Part shown: positions 17,737-25,626 of the stretch, one piece after another
Layout of the letters: every line of letters begins with the position of its first letter
Position numbering within the stretch: the first letter of the stretch is position 1
Origin: Rossellomorea marisflavi
GTDB taxonomy: Bacteria; Bacillota; Bacilli; Bacillales; Bacillaceae_B
Assembly (NCBI RefSeq): GCF_022170785.1
Contig: NZ_CP081870.1
Coordinates: forward strand, 1,228,001 to 1,292,000
DNA: 64,000 nt
Reading direction: 5' to 3'
Program-made: the position numbers and the translations under genes
The notes under the pieces: model-generated
What the model was told of the DNA's origin: nothing
The model's database searches: none
Seen by the model: only the letters and a program-made list of their open reading frames with translations

Positions 17737-18883
17737 TATTTTTAAAAAGGAAATGAAAGATGCGTTCAGGGATAAGCGGACGCTGATTCTGACGGTTCTT
17801 CTACCGATCTTGATGATGACAGCATTGACGTTCTTTTATGAGGGGATGATGTCTGACAGTGAGGGAGACTCCTACACCCTGGCAGTGAATAAGGACCTAA
17901 CGGAAGAGCAGTTGGCCTTATTTGAGGGTGATAAAAGCATCGATGTAACGAAAGTGGAAAATCCTGAAGACAGCGTTGAAAACGGGGACGCTCTGGCAGC
18001 TGTGGTATTCAGTGATGACTTCATGGGAAGTGTTCACAGAGGGGAAGAAGCATCCGTCACGATTGTCGGTGATTCCATGAGTGAGAACTCAAGTCTCTTG
18101 ATGAGTAAGGTCAGTGCTTATTTGACGAACTTTGAGAAATCAGTTACTGCTGAGAGGTTGAAAAGTGAAGGGTTGGATGAGTCAACGATACAGCCATTCA
18201 TCATGACCCAGCAGGAACTGTCTGAAGAAGATACCGGGCTTTTCCTTATTGCCCTGATCATCCCCATGATGATGGCCCTTGCCATTGGGATCGGTGCAGG
18301 ACCAGTATCAGCTGACCTGTTCGCCGGTGAAAAGGAAAAGAAAACAATGGAAGCTCTCCTGATTACGCCCGTGAAGCGTTCTACTCTTCTATGGGCAAAA
18401 TGGTTGACCATCTCATCACTGGGGCTCATTACAGGGATGATCACATTGCTCGTGGTGACCGTGGAAATTGCATTCTTTACTGAAAACTTGAGAAAAGGCA
18501 TTTCCTTTGGGGATCAGCTCCCCCTTATCGTAGGTCTTGCGTTGGTGGTGGCTGTCGTGTACGCCATGTTTAATGCATCGATCTTGATGCTGACGAGTAT
18601 TGCGGGGAAAACGATCAAAGAGGCGCAGAGCTATAGTACTCCAGTGATGATGCTTGCCGTATTCCCTAGTTTGTTCATTTCGGGAGTCAGCGTCAACGAA
18701 CTTGCCGCCCATCACTTCCTTATCCCGATCCTGAATATGTTCAGTATCTTGAAAGAGCTGATCTACGGTGTTGTCGATCCCGTACACTTATCCATGATGA
18801 TCGGCACGAATCTGATCGTCGTCGTGGTCATCTTCATCATCGGACGCATCATGTTCCTGAAGGATAAATGGGTGATGAATTAA
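17726..18883 (+). CDS. natB: ABC-2 permease NatB-like
   Basis: 385 residues, the usual NatB length. An N-terminal helix follows FKKEMKDAFRDKRTLIL. A large extracytoplasmic domain of ~150 residues comes next. Five or so helices from ~175 complete it (the LIALIIPMMMALAIGIGAGP stretch and others), with the ABC-2 coupling motif GEKEKKTMEALLITP. ATG 17726 has GAGGGGAG at good spacing and overlaps natA by 11 bp; an in-frame ATG at 17717 is possible. It forms the membrane channel of the exporter. Confidence 0.85.
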   Translation: MLLNIFKKEMKDAFRDKRTLILTVLLPILMMTALTFFYEGMMSDSEGDSYTLAVNKDLTEEQLALFEGDKSIDVTKVENPEDSVENGDALAAVVFSDDFMGSVHRGEEASVTIVGDSMSENSSLLMSKVSAYLTNFEKSVTAERLKSEGLDESTIQPFIMTQQELSEEDTGLFLIALIIPMMMALAIGIGAGPVSADLFAGEKEKKTMEALLITPVKRSTLLWAKWLTISSLGLITGMITLLVVTVEIAFFTENLRKGISFGDQLPLIVGLALVVAVVYAMFNASILMLTSIAGKTIKEAQSYSTPVMMLAVFPSLFISGVSVNELAAHHFLIPILNMFSILKELIYGVVDPVHLSMMIGTNLIVVVVIFIIGRIMFLKDKWVMN

Positions 18884-18889
18884 ACAAAT

Positions 18890-18926
18890 GAACACCGTTC
18901 CCCAAGAAGGAACGGTGTTCACTTTT
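18890..18926 (+). terminator. Terminator of natAB
   Basis: Twelve-bp perfect stem (GAACACCGTTCC and complement) with an 8-nt loop, then ACTTTT. Confidence 0.85.
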
Positions 18927-18964
18927 GTACAGCCTCTTTTCTTGAATCTAGTAATCTAGCTTAT

Positions 18965-18991
18965 ACCCTCTAGTATTCCGTGCATATGATA
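18965..18991 (+). promoter_or_regulatory. SigK-type promoter candidate before the Cys-rich microprotein
   Basis: AC at 18965-18966, 16 bp, then CATATGATA at 18983-18991, a full match to the late mother-cell sigma-K consensus (AC, 16 bp, CATAnnnTA). The ribosome site of the next small gene begins 10 bp later. Confidence 0.5.
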
Positions 18992-19015
18992 GGAGTAAGA
19001 AAGGGGGAGATTCAT

Positions 19016-19147
19016 TTGATACAAGGCTGCGCAGACTTTGCACTTGCCATGGTTCTGTTGATCCTTTGGTACATTACATCCTGGACACCTTGCTGCGTAT
19101 TGCGTGATACACTGAAGAACAAACTTTGCTGTGTCATAGGATGCTAG
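19016..19147 (+). CDS. Possible Cys-rich 43-residue sporulation microprotein
   Basis: A TTG start at 19016 follows AAGGGGGAG with good spacing. The 43-residue product has one hydrophobic stretch (FALAMVLLILWYI) and six cysteines, arranged as one near the start, a CC pair mid-way, and CC plus C at the end. It resembles no family that I can name; short membrane or coat peptides made in the mother cell are similar in scale. A SigK-like promoter is correctly placed. Its last four bases overlap the end of the convergent gene. Moderate confidence because it is short and uses TTG. Confidence 0.45.
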   Translation: MIQGCADFALAMVLLILWYITSWTPCCVLRDTLKNKLCCVIGC

Positions 19148-19593
19148 TGAGAGGACCTGGTCGTTCGGCCAGGGCTTCTTTTCTTTTTAGGCGGCTTTTT
19201 GAAGAAGGATCGCAGAACAAGGAAAACGCCTATGATGGCCGCGTAGATCAGGAAGAATGCTAGGAATCCCCATAGGCCGATGATGGCATCGGCGAATTCC
19301 ATGTTCCCCCGCTGGGTGATTGCCTGTTGGATCTCAATGGCGAAAACTAGGACGAACATGAACGTGAGAGTGTACATAAAAGAGAGACCTGCGATTCCAA
19401 ACGGCATCTTGGCTGCTACCTTGGATACGGCATAGACAAAAAAGAACACGAGCATCCCGATGATGCCCATCACCCAGAAATGCAAATCTTTGTCGGTGAG
19501 GTTCAACCCCAGGCCATCTGTGACTTCAATGACTACGTCGTGGAAGTTATTGATCACTTCTACAATGGAAATGATGGCTTCTTTCAATCTCAT
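19144..19593 (-). CDS. Small integral membrane protein, unknown
   Basis: About 149 residues from ATG 19593. AAAGGCGGG abuts this ATG, so a TTG at 19587 (two codons on) has better spacing. There are three hydrophobic segments: WVMGIIGMLVFFFVYAV, then FMYTLTFMFVLVFAI, and IIGLWGFLAFFLIYAAIIGV. A strongly basic tail (FFKKPPKKKRSPGR) follows, so the C-terminus should be cytoplasmic. No family recognised. Convergent with the microprotein gene. Confidence 0.6.
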   Translation of the reverse strand: MRLKEAIISIVEVINNFHDVVIEVTDGLGLNLTDKDLHFWVMGIIGMLVFFFVYAVSKVAAKMPFGIAGLSFMYTLTFMFVLVFAIEIQQAITQRGNMEFADAIIGLWGFLAFFLIYAAIIGVFLVLRSFFKKPPKKKRSPGRTTRSSH

Positions 19594-19825
19594 CCCGCCT
19601 TTACTCAATATGCACTGATTATAGCAGGGGGAGCAAGAGATGGCTACAGATGGTAGGAAATGAATGGAAAGGATGAGGAGCTTATGCTCATGAAAATCTG
19701 TGTAGATGTGATGATCGACCTGCTTCATCTCGTTTTCGTTTTTCTGGGGTAGAGTACCCGGATGTAATAGAGAAGATGAACAGGTTGTAGCGTATCATTG
19801 GATGGGATGGTGGAAACATCCTTAT

Positions 19826-19850
19826 GTTTAGTTCTTCACAAATCGGGAAA
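19826..19850 (+). promoter_or_regulatory. SigB-type promoter of the SDR gene
   Basis: GTTTAG (19826-19831), 13 bp, GGGAAA (19845-19850) fits the general-stress sigma-B consensus (GTTTAA, 12-15 bp, GGGWAW), 42 bp before the start codon. Confidence 0.65.
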
Positions 19851-19891
19851 ACTCCCATTAGATAACCAATCAAACAGGAGGATTCAGTATC

Positions 19892-20716
19892 ATGGGAAGA
19901 TTAGACAACAAAGTATCCATCATCACAGGAGCCGCAACCGGGATCGGTGAAGCTGCAGCGAACGTATTTGCAGCAGAGGGCGCCAAGGTCATCCTTGCCG
20001 ACGTTGATGAAAAGCAGGTCAATAAAACGGCAGAAAACATCCGGAAAGAAGGGGGCTATGCAGAGGCGTACCATCTTGATGTCTCCAGTGAAGAAGGCGT
20101 CAAAGCGTTTGCCCTTCATCTTGAGAAAACGTATGGCACGATTGACGTGCTCTTCAATAATGCCGGAGTGGATGAGCAGGGCGGGAAGGTCCACGAATAT
20201 CCTGTGGAACTATTCGATAAGATCATTGCCGTTGATCTACGCGGTACATTCCTTGTCAGCAAATATCTGATCCCCCTCATGCTCGAGAAAGGCGGATCCA
20301 TCATCAATAACGGATCCATGTCTGGACACGCCGCGGACCTTGATCGCTCAGGATATAATGCCGCCAAGGGAGGCATCATCAACTTTACCAAAGCAATGGC
20401 CATCGACTATGCGCGCCACGGAATCCGGGTGAATTCGGTTTCTCCGGGCACAATCGAAACCCCTCTCATCGATATCCTTGTCGGTGGGAAAGAGGATGAC
20501 ATGGGTGAGAAGTTCCGCGAAGCCAATAAATGGATCACCCCGATGGGTCGCCTCGGGCGCCCTACCGAAATGGCGACGGTAGCTCTGTTCCTAGCGTCCG
20601 ATGATAGCTCATATGTAACGGGAGAAGACATCAAGGCAGACGGAGGCATCATGGCGTACACCTGGCCTGGGAAGATGCTGATCGACCAGGATGAATGGAA
20701 AAAGGGTACTGAATAA
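19892..20716 (+). CDS. Short-chain dehydrogenase/reductase, general-stress type
   Basis: 274 residues. The Rossmann motif is TGAATGIGEAAA, then NNAG. The catalytic set is Ser (NNGSMSGH), Tyr and Lys (YNAAKG). The C-terminal SYVTGEDIKADGG is typical of the FabG/glucose-dehydrogenase-like branch, and the first residues of the fold suit NAD(P). Substrate unknown. A good SigB-type promoter places it among the several general-stress SDRs of Bacillus. CAGGAGG precedes the ATG. The gene is followed directly by copy 1 of a dispersed repeat. Confidence 0.9.
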   Translation: MGRLDNKVSIITGAATGIGEAAANVFAAEGAKVILADVDEKQVNKTAENIRKEGGYAEAYHLDVSSEEGVKAFALHLEKTYGTIDVLFNNAGVDEQGGKVHEYPVELFDKIIAVDLRGTFLVSKYLIPLMLEKGGSIINNGSMSGHAADLDRSGYNAAKGGIINFTKAMAIDYARHGIRVNSVSPGTIETPLIDILVGGKEDDMGEKFREANKWITPMGRLGRPTEMATVALFLASDDSSYVTGEDIKADGGIMAYTWPGKMLIDQDEWKKGTE

Positions 20717-20728
20717 GATCCATCATCA

Positions 20729-21030
20729 AAAGAGGCTGGGACAAGAGTGTTTTAGTCATAGTAAAACCCGAACGATCTTGCCTGAGATCGTTCGGGTTTT
20801 TGATTTGTTTCATGACCAATACGATTTACTTGTTCCTAGCGATTGATTGGAATGCAAGACGAAGACTCCAGCGGAAAGAGTAGCTGATGTGAGACCCCGC
20901 AGGCTTACCGAGGAGGCTCACGGGCTACCCGCGGAAAGCGAAGTCTTGCACGGAAATCATGAGCGGTATAAAGAAGCCATACTGATATTGTTCGTCATGA
21001 CCTTTATTGTTTTGTCCCAACCTCTTTTTT
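20729..21030. repeat. Dispersed inverted-repeat element, copy 1
   Basis: About 302 bp. The ends AAGAGGCTGGGACAA (left) and TTGTCCCAACCTCTT (right) are inverted repeats with one mismatch. Inside are a strong hairpin (AAAACCCGAACGATC and its complement, 20762-20799) and a second inverted pair (TGCAAGAC near 20852, GTCTTGCA near 20943) flanking a G+C-rich core with GTGAGACCCCGCAGGCTT. Copy 2 is at 53656-53971. There is no credible gene inside. Confidence 0.9.
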
Positions 21031-21081
21031 GTGATTAATTAAAAACTGCATTGCTAAAAATGGAAACATTTGATAAACTAA

Positions 21082-21152
21082 AACTACTTTGTAATGCAAC
21101 CTAGTTTGCATTGCATTCTTTTTCCTTAACTATGTTGTAAAACAAAGTAGTT
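21082..21152. promoter_or_regulatory. Promoter region with inverted repeat before the PadR gene
   Basis: AACTACTTTGT (21082-21092) and ACAAAGTAGTT (21142-21152) are an exact 11-bp inverted pair flanking promoter-like DNA. A second small dyad, TGCAACCTAGTTTGCA, lies inside. Likely the autoregulatory operator. Confidence 0.45.
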
Positions 21153-21172
21153 GAGGGAGAAAGGAGGACGAT

Positions 21173-21502
21173 ATGTCATCGAGCCAACTATTGAAGGGTG
21201 TACTGGAGGGGTGCCTCCTTTCGATCATTTCAAAAGGGGAAACGTATGGTTATGAAATGATCGAGAAACTGGCACAGCATGGGTTCACGATGGTGAAGGA
21301 AGGAAGCATTTATCCATTGCTCCTGCGTATGAAAAAGGATGGATTGGTCAATACGATCCAGAAAGAACAGCCTTCGGGTGGGCCGAAGCGGAAGTACTAT
21401 CGCTTGACGGAGGCGGGGCAGGAAGAGCTGGACCAATTCAAAATGAGATGGAATGAGATGGCAACAAGCGTAAATCGATTGATAGAGGAGGAAGCGGAAT
21501 GA
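21173..21502 (+). CDS. PadR-family transcriptional regulator
   Basis: 109 residues. A winged helix of the PadR type: LLSIISKGETYGYEMIEKL, the KEGSIYPLLLRMKKDGLV recognition segment, then the wing GGPKRKYYRLTEAGQEEL. It is a short PadR-s2 protein without the long C-terminal domain. AAGGAGG precedes ATG 21173, and the gene overlaps the next one in an ATGA, so both are co-translated. Such pairs are common: the PadR protein represses its own operon with a HAAS-domain membrane protein. The effector is unknown. Confidence 0.9.
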   Translation: MSSSQLLKGVLEGCLLSIISKGETYGYEMIEKLAQHGFTMVKEGSIYPLLLRMKKDGLVNTIQKEQPSGGPKRKYYRLTEAGQEELDQFKMRWNEMATSVNRLIEEEAE

Positions 21503-22263
21503 ATGTTTCAAAGGAAAGCAGGGACTTCCTGGACCGCCTGAGTGTTTACTTGTTTGCAAGCGGGAAGAACGAAAAAGAGATCAGGGAGGTCACGGGTGAA
21601 CTCGAAGACCATCTTCATGAAGCGGAAAAGAAGGGGAAAAGCGTCGAGGATATCACCGGGCTGACGGCAAAACAGTACATGGATCAGATTGCGAAAGAGA
21701 TGCCGTTTGATAAGATGGGGGTTTTCAAATATGCGCTGGTTTTGATCTTTGGAGCCATCGCTTTCTATGTGATGGGGGACGCCATTAACGGCACAATGGA
21801 TTACTCATGGATTATCATCATTGGTTTACCTGTCATGGTCCTGCTTTATGGTGTAATGGTAGCGAAGCTATTTAAATACACAGCGGAAAAAGTTTTATCA
21901 AAAAAGAAGGAATTCACGCTCCTTATTCTGTTGGCGGGAGTACCACTTGCCGGTATGGGAGGAGTTGTATTTTTAGATCAATTCATAGGAGTTACAGCCG
22001 TATCGTTAGGCACCACGGGGAGAGTGATTGGATTTGTACTGTGCGCCTTCATCCTGATCGGGGTATCGATTTGGTCTAAGTCGCTTATCATGATCTTACT
22101 TCCGATTCTTGTTTTCGTGCCTCAGTATTATATCGAAAGAACCTCCTGGTCTGAAGAAACACAGCTTATGATGATCGCGATGGTATTCCCGATAGGGTTC
22201 ATGATTTCCCTGGGCATTTCTATCTTGCAGATGTGGCGAAAGGAACGCAGGCAGGTTGCATAA
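21499..22263 (+). CDS. HAAS-domain membrane protein paired with PadR
   Basis: 254 residues. The first ~70 residues form a HAAS-type helical domain (FLDRLSVYLFASGKNEKEI, then ELEDHLHEAEKKGKS). About six membrane helices follow from ~72 to 247, and a short basic tail (WRKERRQVA) ends the protein. HAAS proteins sit beside PadR regulators and are thought to signal or to take part in envelope stress; function here is not known. Confidence 0.8.
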   Translation: MNVSKESRDFLDRLSVYLFASGKNEKEIREVTGELEDHLHEAEKKGKSVEDITGLTAKQYMDQIAKEMPFDKMGVFKYALVLIFGAIAFYVMGDAINGTMDYSWIIIIGLPVMVLLYGVMVAKLFKYTAEKVLSKKKEFTLLILLAGVPLAGMGGVVFLDQFIGVTAVSLGTTGRVIGFVLCAFILIGVSIWSKSLIMILLPILVFVPQYYIERTSWSEETQLMMIAMVFPIGFMISLGISILQMWRKERRQVA

Positions 22264-22341
22264 TCTGTCGGGAGGAATCCCTTTCATTCCCCCGGTTTAT
22301 ATGGTAAGATGACTGTACTTATAGGAATGGAGGTTTTCCAA

Positions 22342-22383
22342 ATGATCTTGATCAGACTACGAATCCGCGAATGGAACGCATAA
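22342..22383 (+). CDS. Leader peptide (uORF) of hflX with RLR arrest-type motif
   Basis: MILIRLRIREWNA, 13 codons. GGAGG lies at 22329-22333, 8 bp before the ATG, a better site than most genes here have. RLR and RIR fit the plus-x-plus motif at which macrolide-bound ribosomes stall in ErmD-type leaders. It covers a segment that can pair downstream, so stalling there would change the leader fold. Function inferred. Confidence 0.6.
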   Translation: MILIRLRIREWNA

Positions 22384-22545
22384 TTGAATACGTTCAATGC
22401 TCTGCCTGTGTGCAGGGTAAATGGGATTGGTCTGATCGATTATAAGGGAAGCCTCGAACGTGGAGCCTTATCATTGAAATTGAATACCGACCGGTTGGCG
22501 CATGATGGGGAAGTGCGGATTTCCCCATGCCTTTTTCCGTTTACG

Positions 22546-22579
22546 AAAAGCACAGGCAGAGGTCTGGGCTTTTTTTCGT
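22546..22579 (+). terminator. Leader terminator of the hflX attenuator
   Basis: AAGC-A-CAG pairs with CTG-G-GCTT (one mismatch) with an 8-nt loop and seven T. Its 5' arm is also complementary to 22400-22410. Confidence 0.55.
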
Positions 22580-22637
22580 CTATAGGACCGATCCAGATCA
22601 TTCCCTAAGGGAAGATCGATGAAGGAGTGAGAAATGA

Positions 22638-23903
22638 ATGGAAGAACAAAAATTAAAAGCAATCGCCATCGGCGTGAATACGAAAGACCGTGATAATGAC
22701 TTTGAATATGGGATGCTTGAGCTCAAAGGACTTGCTGAAGCACGACATATGGACGTGGTGGGTAAATTCACCCAGAATATGCAACGTCCCAATCATGTGC
22801 ATTATTTAGGGAAAGGGAAGATCGATGAACTGATCCCCCTCATAGAAGAGTGGGAAGCGGATGTGATCATCTCGAATGATGAACTGTCGCCTTCTCAGAT
22901 CAGGGTGCTAGAGAAGAAGCTTGAACTCCGTGTGATGGACCGGACCATGCTCATTCTTGACATCTTCGCTGAACGCGCGAAGACAAGGGAAGCACAGCTT
23001 CAGGTGGAAGTTGCACAGCTGCAGTATATGCTTCCCCGTCTGATTGGACGGAGGGAGTCCCTCGGTAGACAGGGGGGAGGCTCAGGACTTGCCAACCGTG
23101 GTGCCGGTGAAACGAAGCTTGAGCTCGACCGCCGTCGCATAGAGGACCGGATTACGGCTCTGCGCAAGGAACTTGACTCCCTCGTGGAACTGAGGAGTAC
23201 GCAGCGAAAGCAACGGAAAAAGAGCGGGATTCCCGTCGTTTCCCTTGTGGGCTATACAAATGCCGGCAAATCGACAACGATGAATGCCTTCATAGAGCGG
23301 TTCCACCACAACAACGACAAGCAGGTGTTCGAGAAGGATATGCTGTTTGCCACATTGGAGACATCCGTGCGTAACATCACCCTGCCGGATCAAAAATCCT
23401 TCCTTCTGACCGATACGGTCGGTTTCGTCAACAAGCTGCCCCATCAGCTTGTCAAAGCATTCCGTTCAACCCTTGAGGAAGTGGTGGAAGCAGACCTGAT
23501 CATCCATGTGGTGGATCTGGCCGACCCTCATCACGATACGATGATGGATGTGACGGACAAGACACTTGAAGACATCGGAGTCGGTGATACACCGGTTCTG
23601 TATGCTTTCAATAAAGCAGACCTTGTTGGCGGGGATATCCCTCGTGTCGAACAAGGCGGTGTCTTTTACTCAGCCAAGCAGAGGATCGGAATCGAAGAAC
23701 TGCTGGGTGAAGTGAAAAAACAGATTTTTGGCGATTATAAGACATGCACGATGCTCATCCCGTATGACCAGGGACAGCTGATTTCGTATTTCAACCAACA
23801 GGCAACCGTCCTTGAGACCGAATATGACGAGAAAGGCACGATACTGAAGGTGGAATGCAGGGAAAGTGATGCCGAACGGTACCGAGACTATATCATCGCA
23901 TGA
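22638..23903 (+). CDS. hflX: GTPase HflX, ribosome-splitting factor (possibly the HflXr resistance type)
   Basis: 421 residues. The HflX N-domain includes HYLGKGKIDEL and the DRTMLILDIFAERAKT helix, then the Gly-rich linker GRQGGGSGLANRGAGETKLE. The G domain follows: G1 GYTNAGKST, G3 DTVGF, G4 NKAD. A C-terminal domain ends the protein. HflX splits stalled 70S ribosomes. It is not flanked by glnRA/ynbB, the usual site of the housekeeping copy, but by a PadR operon and an alanine carrier. Together with the arrest-peptide leader this suggests the antibiotic-induced HflXr class described in Listeria. A second hflX elsewhere in the genome would support that. Confidence 0.93.
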   Translation: MEEQKLKAIAIGVNTKDRDNDFEYGMLELKGLAEARHMDVVGKFTQNMQRPNHVHYLGKGKIDELIPLIEEWEADVIISNDELSPSQIRVLEKKLELRVMDRTMLILDIFAERAKTREAQLQVEVAQLQYMLPRLIGRRESLGRQGGGSGLANRGAGETKLELDRRRIEDRITALRKELDSLVELRSTQRKQRKKSGIPVVSLVGYTNAGKSTTMNAFIERFHHNNDKQVFEKDMLFATLETSVRNITLPDQKSFLLTDTVGFVNKLPHQLVKAFRSTLEEVVEADLIIHVVDLADPHHDTMMDVTDKTLEDIGVGDTPVLYAFNKADLVGGDIPRVEQGGVFYSAKQRIGIEELLGEVKKQIFGDYKTCTMLIPYDQGQLISYFNQQATVLETEYDEKGTILKVECRESDAERYRDYIIA

Positions 23904-23905
23904 AC

Positions 23906-23941
23906 AAAAGCCCCGTCCTGGGTGAAGGACGGGGCTTTTTG
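23906..23941. terminator. Bidirectional terminator hflX / AGCS carrier
   Basis: Fourteen-bp perfect stem (AAAAGCCCCGTCCT and complement) with a 6-nt loop; T runs on both strands. Confidence 0.9.
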
Positions 23942-23942
23942 A

Positions 23943-25346
23943 TTACTTCTTATTGGTTGTTGAAGGCAGGTATTCGTTGAAGTAGTGCTTCGTTTCACTT
24001 GATATCACCTTGTACAGGAGTATGAGTGCAATCAAGTTCGGGATCATCATGAGCGCATTGGCCATGTCGGCGAACTTCCATACGACATTCAGGTTGGCAA
24101 TGGCGCCGGCGAACGTTGCGATCACATACACGAGGCGATACGGTACGATGAAGCGGTAGTTGGTCAAGTACTCAAAGCATTTCTCCCCGTACATATACCA
24201 TCCGACAATCGTGGAAAATCCGAAGAACACGACGGAAAACGATACGATGTATTCCCCAGCCGTGCCGAGGGCATGTCCGAAAGCGGCGCTGGTCAGGGCC
24301 CCGCCATCCAAGGAAGGATCATGGGCCACACCTGAGATCAATCCGCCGGACGGATCCCAAAAACCTGTGATGAGCAAAACAAGTCCTGTCATCGTACAGA
24401 CGATGATGGTCACGATGAACGTACCGGTCATGGCGACAAGTGCCTGTTTAACCGGATGGTCGGTCTTGGCATTCCCCGCAATGAGGGCTGCCGTCCCGAG
24501 TCCGGATTCATTGGAGAAGATCCCTTTCGAGAACCCACTCCTCACTGCCTCTGCGACTACGACTCCACCAAATCCTCCTGCTGCTGCAACAGGATTGAAA
24601 GCATATTCAAAGATCAGGGAGAAGGAGGGGATGATCATATCGTAATTGATGAAGATGATTAAAAGAGATCCTCCTATATAGAGAAAGGCCATGATCGGGA
24701 CGAAGAAGGATGCAACGGTCGAGATCCTCTGTATGCCTCCGAAGATGATGAGTGCTGTCAGTACAGCCAGGGTGATTCCGGTAATCCATGGATTAATGGA
24801 GAAGCTTGATGTCATGACATCGGCAATCGTATTGGACTGGACGCTGTTGCCGATTCCGAGAGCTGCAAATGCACCGAACAGGGCAAAGGCGACACCGAGG
24901 AATTTCCATTTTCGCCCGAGCCCTTTTTCCACGTAGTACATCGGTCCACCGGAGTATTCGCCGTTTTTGTTTTTAACCCGGTATTTCATGGCGAGCAGTG
25001 CTTCGGCGTACTTTGTCGCCATCCCCACGAGACCGACGACCCACATCCAGAAGATGGCTCCGGGACCGCCAATCGTGATGGCTGTTGCCACCCCTGCGAT
25101 ATTCCCGTTCCCAATAGTGGCCGACAATGCGGTCATCAGTGTTTTGAAGTTGGAGATATCCCCTTCGGATGAATCTGTCGAAGCGGACGGTTTTTCTTTC
25201 GTGAATGCGAGTTTAAATGCATAGAATAGCCTGCGGAACTGAATGCCTCTCAATACCAGTGTCAAAAATAGGCCCGTTCCGAATAACAGTACTAAACTTG
25301 GTGTTCCCCACAAGAATGAATTGATCTTGTCTAGTACGTCTAACAT
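23943..25346 (-). CDS. AGCS-family sodium:alanine symporter
   Basis: 467 residues from ATG 25346, with AGGAGGA just before it; upstream in-frame starts lack a site. About eleven membrane helices. The AGCS signatures include GNGNIAGVATAITIGGPGAI, GGPMYYVEKGLG and FSNESGLGTAA. It imports alanine or glycine with sodium. It is divergent from the AdeR-type regulator and alanine dehydrogenase, which makes alanine the most likely substrate (AlsT/DagA type). A cre-like site and a dyad lie in the shared upstream region. Confidence 0.9.
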   Translation of the reverse strand: MLDVLDKINSFLWGTPSLVLLFGTGLFLTLVLRGIQFRRLFYAFKLAFTKEKPSASTDSSEGDISNFKTLMTALSATIGNGNIAGVATAITIGGPGAIFWMWVVGLVGMATKYAEALLAMKYRVKNKNGEYSGGPMYYVEKGLGRKWKFLGVAFALFGAFAALGIGNSVQSNTIADVMTSSFSINPWITGITLAVLTALIIFGGIQRISTVASFFVPIMAFLYIGGSLLIIFINYDMIIPSFSLIFEYAFNPVAAAGGFGGVVVAEAVRSGFSKGIFSNESGLGTAALIAGNAKTDHPVKQALVAMTGTFIVTIIVCTMTGLVLLITGFWDPSGGLISGVAHDPSLDGGALTSAAFGHALGTAGEYIVSFSVVFFGFSTIVGWYMYGEKCFEYLTNYRFIVPYRLVYVIATFAGAIANLNVVWKFADMANALMMIPNLIALILLYKVISSETKHYFNEYLPSTTNKK

Positions 25347-25445
25347 CGAATCCTCCTCTAGCTGTCTGTGAATATGTGAGTTTCCAACTCTTATTATATA
25401 TAGTATCATCAAGAATGTGGATAGGGTTTTGTCGAAAAATGAAAG

Positions 25446-25459
25446 TTGAAGCGTTTACA
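25446..25459. promoter_or_regulatory. Candidate CcpA site (cre)
   Basis: TTGAAGCGTTTACA matches 12 of 14 positions of TGWAAGCGTTWWCA. It lies between the carrier gene and the regulator gene, which suits carbon-catabolite control of amino-acid use. Confidence 0.4.
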
Positions 25460-25479
25460 TTTGTGTGTTTACACAAATG
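25458..25479. promoter_or_regulatory. Dyad between alanine carrier and AdeR gene
   Basis: CATTTGTGT and ACACAAATG form an exact 9-bp inverted repeat around GTTT, overlapping the cre-like site by two bases. A regulator site (perhaps AdeR) or an RNA hairpin. Confidence 0.45.
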
Positions 25480-25626
25480 GGTGGATAATGTTTGTAGGGA
25501 TGGAAATGGACTGGTGGTTCATTTTGAAAAACATATCCGAAATGTCGGGAAACCGTTGCTTCGGAAACCGTACATCTACTATGATAAAAACGGATCAATG
25601 AAATGAACGCAAAAGGAGTGGTACGA

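Larger units (their letters stand above)
22317..22637 (+). promoter_or_regulatory. Attenuator leader of hflX with upstream ORF
   Basis: About 320 bp. Parts seen: a strong ribosome site and 13-codon uORF (22342-22383); a segment CTCTGCCTGTG (22400-22410) complementary over 11 bp to CACAGGCAGAG (22551-22561), the 5' arm of a terminator-like hairpin ending in seven T (22546-22576); and GATCAGAC inside the uORF (22350-22357) complementary to GTCTGATC (22430-22437). These pairings give mutually exclusive folds, as in ribosome-stalling attenuators. Confidence 0.6.

Noticed and set aside
20847..21038. Small open frame with a CKTKTPAERVADVRPRRLTE-like product, and its counterpart at 53825-54055
   Set aside because: Both are translations of the core of the dispersed inverted-repeat element; no ribosome site and no codon bias.
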